A DNA stretch of 32,908 bases from Pseudomonadota bacterium (GTDB taxonomy: Bacteria > Pseudomonadota > Gammaproteobacteria > Steroidobacterales > Steroidobacteraceae): assembly GCA_018241445.1 (NCBI GenBank), contig JAFEDT010000015.1:1-32908 (forward strand), given 5' to 3'. This document shows, one piece after another, positions 27,623 through 32,908 of the stretch (position 1 is the stretch's first letter; each line of letters starts with the position of its first letter). Made by a program: the position numbers and the translations under genes. The notes beneath the pieces were generated by a model. That model searched no databases. It was not told the origin of the DNA and was given only the letters and a program-made list of their open reading frames with translations.

Positions 27623-28777
27623 ATGAACACCGACTTCGCGGCGCTGCGGCGCCAGTTCCCGGTCCTGTCCCGCAAGACTTACCTCAACAGCGGCTCCTAC
27701 TGCGCGCTTGCCGACAGCGTGCGCGCCGCGTTCGAGGCCTACCTCGAGGACCGGCTGCTGGTCGGTGCCAACTGGGACATGTGGGTGATGAAGAACGAAG
27801 CGGTGCGCGCGCTGGTGGCGCAGCTCCTGCATGCCGCGACCGACGAGATTGCCGTGACCGCATCGGTGTCGGCCGGCCTGAATGCCCTGGCCACCGCCAT
27901 CGACTTCAGTGGCCCGCGCAACAAGGTGGTGATCAGCGACTTCGAGTTCCCCACCAACGCGCAGATCTGGTACGCGCAACAGCCGCGGGGCGCGCAGGTG
28001 GTGCGTGTGCCGCGCGATCGCGACGGCTACATCCCCGCGCAGCATTTTGCCTCCCACATCGACGAGCGCACCGCGCTGGTGGCGGTGACGCACGTGTGCT
28101 TCCGCAACGGCGCGAAGCTCGACATCCCGGGCATCGTGCGCCTGGCGCATGCGCACGGCGTGCCGGTGCTGCTGGACTGCTACCAGGCGGTCGGTTCCTT
28201 TGACATCGACGTGCGGGCGCTGGACGTCGACTTCGCCGCCGGCGGCATGCTCAAGTACCTGCTGGGAACCGCCGGTATCGGCTTTCTGTACGCACGCGGC
28301 AGCCTGGTGCCCGGGCTGCTGCCCACGCATACCGGCTGGTTTGCGCAGGAAGATATCGCCGCCATGGACATCACCGGCAACCACCCGGCGCGCACGGCAC
28401 GGCGCTTCGAAGCCGGCACGCCGCCGGTGGTCAACTGCTACGCCAGCGAGGCGGGGCTGCAGCTGTTGCTGCAGGTGGGCGCGCCCGCGATCGGTGCGCG
28501 CGTGCAGGCGCTGACTCGCCTGTGCATGCAGGGACTGGCGGAGATCGGCTGGCACAGCGTCACTCCGCTGCCGGACGAGCGCCGCGGGGCCACCGTGGCC
28601 ATCCCCTCGCCCAGGGTGTCGCAGCTGAACGCGGAACTGGCGCGACGCGATATCGTCACTTCCTTCCGCGACCACAACCTGCGCGCCAGCTTCCATTTCT
28701 ACAACAACGAGGACGACGTACGGGTACTGCTGGCGGCCCTGCGGGAACTGCGCGGCGCCTACGCGCCGGGAACCTGA
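27623..28777 (+). CDS. Class V aminotransferase-fold PLP enzyme
   Basis: 384 residues from the ATG at 27623; the promoter at 27584-27589 rules out the longer frame. It is a fold-type I PLP protein of the cysteine desulfurase / isopenicillin N epimerase / kynureninase-like group. Evidence is the opening RRQFPVLSRKTYLNSGSY, VTASVSAGLNALATAI, VLLDCYQAVGSFDIDV with the PLP Asp, and FAAGGMLKYLLGTAG with the Schiff-base Lys211. The late ARRFEAGTPPVVN is also typical of the fold. No desulfurase Cys loop is obvious, so transamination or beta-elimination of an amino acid is more likely. It does not look like the serine-glyoxylate aminotransferase branch. The stop is followed after 1 nt by the OCD gene. 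Confidence 0.85.
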   Translation: MNTDFAALRRQFPVLSRKTYLNSGSYCALADSVRAAFEAYLEDRLLVGANWDMWVMKNEAVRALVAQLLHAATDEIAVTASVSAGLNALATAIDFSGPRNKVVISDFEFPTNAQIWYAQQPRGAQVVRVPRDRDGYIPAQHFASHIDERTALVAVTHVCFRNGAKLDIPGIVRLAHAHGVPVLLDCYQAVGSFDIDVRALDVDFAAGGMLKYLLGTAGIGFLYARGSLVPGLLPTHTGWFAQEDIAAMDITGNHPARTARRFEAGTPPVVNCYASEAGLQLLLQVGAPAIGARVQALTRLCMQGLAEIGWHSVTPLPDERRGATVAIPSPRVSQLNAELARRDIVTSFRDHNLRASFHFYNNEDDVRVLLAALRELRGAYAPGT

Positions 28778-28778
28778 C

Positions 28779-29759
28779 ATGGCCTTGCGCATCCTGCGCG
28801 GCGCGGAGGTGCGCGCGCTGCTGCCGATGGCGGACTGCATCGAGGTGATGCGCCACGCCATGGTCGCCGCCAGCGAGGGCCGTGCGGTGATCCCGCTGCG
28901 CTCGGTGATGACCATGCCTGGCGAGCGGCGCCTGGGCAGCATGCCGGGCTATCTGGCAGACCCGGAATGTTTCGGGGTCAAACTGGTCAGCCTGATGCCA
29001 AGACAGCCTGGGGTGGCGCATTCGTCCCACCTCGGAGTGGTGGTGCTGTTCGAGGCGCGGCACGGCCAGCCCGTGGCGCTGATCGACGCCGCCGAGGTCA
29101 CGGCGCTGCGCACCGCGGCGGTCAGCGCGCTGGCCACGGGTCTGCTGGCGCGTGCGGACGCCGGTGACCTGGCCCTGCTGGGAGCCGGGGAACAGGCTGT
29201 CAGTCACCTCGATGCCATGCGGGTGACACGCCCCCTGCGGCGCGTGCGCCTGTGGGCGCGCGATGCCAGCCGCGCTGCAGCCTTCGCGGCCCGCGAGGGT
29301 GCGCGGCACGGCCTGCGCATCGAAGTCTGCGCCACCGTGGCTGACGCCGTGCGCAATGCCGACCTGGTCTGTACGGTCACGGCGGCGCGCGACCCGATCC
29401 TGTGCAGCCAGTGGCTGTCACCGGGCGTGCACCTGAACGTAGTGGGCTCCAGCATCGCCGCCGCCGCCGAAGTGGACAGCGCCACCGTCGCGCGCGCGCG
29501 CTTCTTCGTCGATCGCCGCGAGTCCACGGTCAACGAGGGCGGGGAGTACCTGCGGGCCCTGGCCGCCGGCGTCATCGGCCCCGATCACATCCTGGGGGAA
29601 ATCGGCGCCGTGGCCCGCGGCGACCTGCCCGGACGCCTGTCCGACTCCGACGTGACGCTGTACAAGTCGCTGGGGATAGCGGTGCAGGATCTGGCCAGCG
29701 CCCACGAACTGCTGCAGCGGGCCGAGCGCGCCGGCGTCGGCCAGGTAGTGGAGTTCTGA
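28779..29759 (+). CDS. Ornithine cyclodeaminase/mu-crystallin family protein
   Basis: 326 residues, family length. Landmarks are Lys68 in GVKLVSLMP, RTAAVSALAT (111-120), the NAD(P)-binding GAGEQA (135-140), VCTVTAARDPIL, and VNEGGEYLRALAAG near the end. The family includes ornithine cyclodeaminase, alanine dehydrogenase, and imine reductases such as EutC, SbnB and iminosuccinate reductase (BhcD). Next to a PLP dehydratase, reduction of an imine to an amino acid is the most attractive role, but this is inferred from context. It lies in one operon with the aminotransferase-fold enzyme (1-nt gap) and MarR (49-nt gap). Confidence 0.88.
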   Translation: MALRILRGAEVRALLPMADCIEVMRHAMVAASEGRAVIPLRSVMTMPGERRLGSMPGYLADPECFGVKLVSLMPRQPGVAHSSHLGVVVLFEARHGQPVALIDAAEVTALRTAAVSALATGLLARADAGDLALLGAGEQAVSHLDAMRVTRPLRRVRLWARDASRAAAFAAREGARHGLRIEVCATVADAVRNADLVCTVTAARDPILCSQWLSPGVHLNVVGSSIAAAAEVDSATVARARFFVDRRESTVNEGGEYLRALAAGVIGPDHILGEIGAVARGDLPGRLSDSDVTLYKSLGIAVQDLASAHELLQRAERAGVGQVVEF

Positions 29760-29808
29760 TCGCTCCGTAAGGCACCATGCGCGCAGCGCGACAACCCGGG
29801 GAGACAAC

Positions 29809-30306
29809 ATGGCGCGAACGGCACGGCGGACGGGACAGACAGCACCCGCAGCGCAGGCGGGCCAGGCGTTGTTCGCCGACTTCCTGCCCTACCTGATCAC
29901 CCGCCTGGCCTGGCAGCTCAACTGTGACCTGGTACTCAAGCTGAAGCGCGAAGGCATCAACCTGACGCGCTGGCGCATCCTGGCGGTATTGGCCATGGGT
30001 GACGGCGTCACCGTCAATGCCATCACCGATCGCGCGATGCTGCAGCAGTCGGCACTGAGCCGCGCCCTGATCAGCATGCAGCGCGAGGGCTACGTGCGCC
30101 GCGTCCCGCGGCGCGCGGACGCGCGCTATGTGGAAGTCTGGCTGACACCCCGCGGCCGCGCCCTGTTCGACTCCCTCAATGTGATCGTGCGCCGCCGCCA
30201 GGAGCGCCTGCTGCGCAATTTCACGCCCGCCGAGCGGGCCGCCGCCTTCGGGCTGATGCGCAGCCTGAGCCGTAACCTGAGCGAACCCGACCGCCCCTCG
30301 CACTGA
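29809..30306 (+). CDS. MarR-family transcriptional regulator
   Basis: 165 residues with GGGGAGA a few bases upstream of the ATG. The winged helix-turn-helix reads LTRWRILAVLAMGDGVTVNAITDRAMLQQSALSRALISMQREGYVRRVPRRADARYVEVWLTPRGRALF (about residues 50-118): recognition helix QQSALSRALISM and wing RRADARYVEVWLT. MarR dimers bind short palindromes and release them on binding a ligand. Three matching palindromes stand in this locus, so it most likely represses permease, lyase, its own operon and the TonB receptor. The inducer is probably the substrate or an intermediate. Confidence 0.9.
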   Translation: MARTARRTGQTAPAAQAGQALFADFLPYLITRLAWQLNCDLVLKLKREGINLTRWRILAVLAMGDGVTVNAITDRAMLQQSALSRALISMQREGYVRRVPRRADARYVEVWLTPRGRALFDSLNVIVRRRQERLLRNFTPAERAAAFGLMRSLSRNLSEPDRPSH

Positions 30307-30345
30307 TGCGCCGCCGCAACAGCCCGCCGCGGCACGGACAATGAC

Positions 30346-30374
30346 TTGATCTTTCATATGAACAATCATATTGT
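30346..30374 (+). promoter_or_regulatory. Promoter of the TonB-dependent receptor gene
   Basis: TTGATC (30346-30351) and TATTGT (30369-30374) lie 17 bp apart, 4/6 matches each. Operator site 3 fills the spacer and overlaps the -10 box. Confidence 0.5.
30354..30373. promoter_or_regulatory. Operator site 3, upstream of the TonB-dependent receptor
   Basis: TCATATG-AACAAT-CATATTG keeps both arms and the 6-bp spacer seen at sites 1 and 2. The left arm is identical to site 2; the right arm differs from sites 1 and 2 at two bases and is the perfect-palindrome-breaking half. Confidence 0.65.
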
Positions 30375-30425
30375 CAGCAGCGATTTGCTTTAGGCCTCAA
30401 ACGCATTTCAGGGAGTCGTGCAAAA

Positions 30426-32789
<2,364 letters not shown>

Positions 32790-32908
32790 CATGTCCTGTG
32801 GTGTCAAGCGAAGGCACACTCTTTTCTCGCGCAAGCACGAAGGAGCTGAGTCGGGAGAAAGAAGCGTGACACCGAAGCGGGAACGCGACGCGCGAGAGAT
32901 GGCTGCGA

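Noticed and set aside
27569..28942. Minus-strand frame of 457 codons across the aminotransferase gene
   Set aside because: Antisense to a protein with clear PLP motifs; composition is shadow-like.
32866..32908. Start of a further plus-strand gene (GTG at 32866 after GGGAGAAAG)
   Set aside because: Only 14 codons are visible before the window ends, with no recognisable family; too little to call.

Overview
The window looks like a chromosome segment of a high-GC gammaproteobacterium. The grounds are gamma/beta-type operon architecture (a complete System I ccmABCDEFGHI run and a TPP-riboswitch thiC operon), a tripartite RND pump and a large TonB-dependent receptor of the kind abundant in the Xanthomonadales/Steroidobacterales area. 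That placement is an inference; there is no rRNA gene to test it. High GC makes very long antisense shadow frames common, and these were discarded.

Layout, left to right. (1) 1-2376 is an accessory-looking, visibly less GC-rich block. It holds the 5' part of a secreted protein built from SIIGSG repeats (minus strand, cut by the window edge). Diverging from it are two consecutive genes of DUF6502 type, and the two directions share one promoter zone. (2) 2555-8422 is an overlapping RND permease / membrane fusion protein / outer-membrane lipoprotein operon. (3) 8466-8825 is an aqpZ (aquaporin Z) pseudogene with two internal deletions. (4) 8931-16698, minus strand, is a TPP riboswitch followed by thiC-thiO-thiS-thiG-thiE-thiF(rhodanese)-thiD and a short RNB-domain ribonuclease. 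(5) 16707-16853 is a non-coding cluster of hairpins built on a repeated core. (6) Next come a half-size EamA transporter and a KGG-repeat stress protein whose Shine-Dalgarno site sits inside a perfect 10-bp hairpin. (7) 17842-24548, minus strand, is the ccmA-B-C-D-E-F-G-H-I operon for cytochrome c maturation, almost every junction overlapping. (8) 24698-25067 is a tRNA-Leu(UAA) gene split after U34 by a 286-nt group I intron of the cyanobacterial/plastid trnL type. (9) 25183-32789 is an amino-acid utilisation locus: APC permease, PLP-dependent dehydratase-like lyase, class V aminotransferase-fold enzyme, ornithine cyclodeaminase/mu-crystallin family protein, MarR regulator and TonB-dependent receptor.

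The last region is tied together by sequence. Three copies of one palindrome, T(T/C)ATATG-N6-CATAT(A/T)(A/G), lie upstream of the permease, in the divergent dehydratase/aminotransferase promoter and upstream of the TonB receptor. The spacer is always 6 bp. The MarR protein encoded inside the locus is the obvious candidate to bind them. A PLP dehydratase paired with an OCD-family imine reductase resembles EutB/EutC (hydroxyectoine breakdown) and BhcB/BhcD (beta-hydroxyaspartate cycle), so a beta-hydroxylated amino acid is a reasonable guess for the substrate.

The strongest observations are the trnL group I intron, the three-site operator regulon, the SIIGSG/DUF6502 divergent locus, the sequestered Shine-Dalgarno of the KGG gene and the aqpZ wreck.
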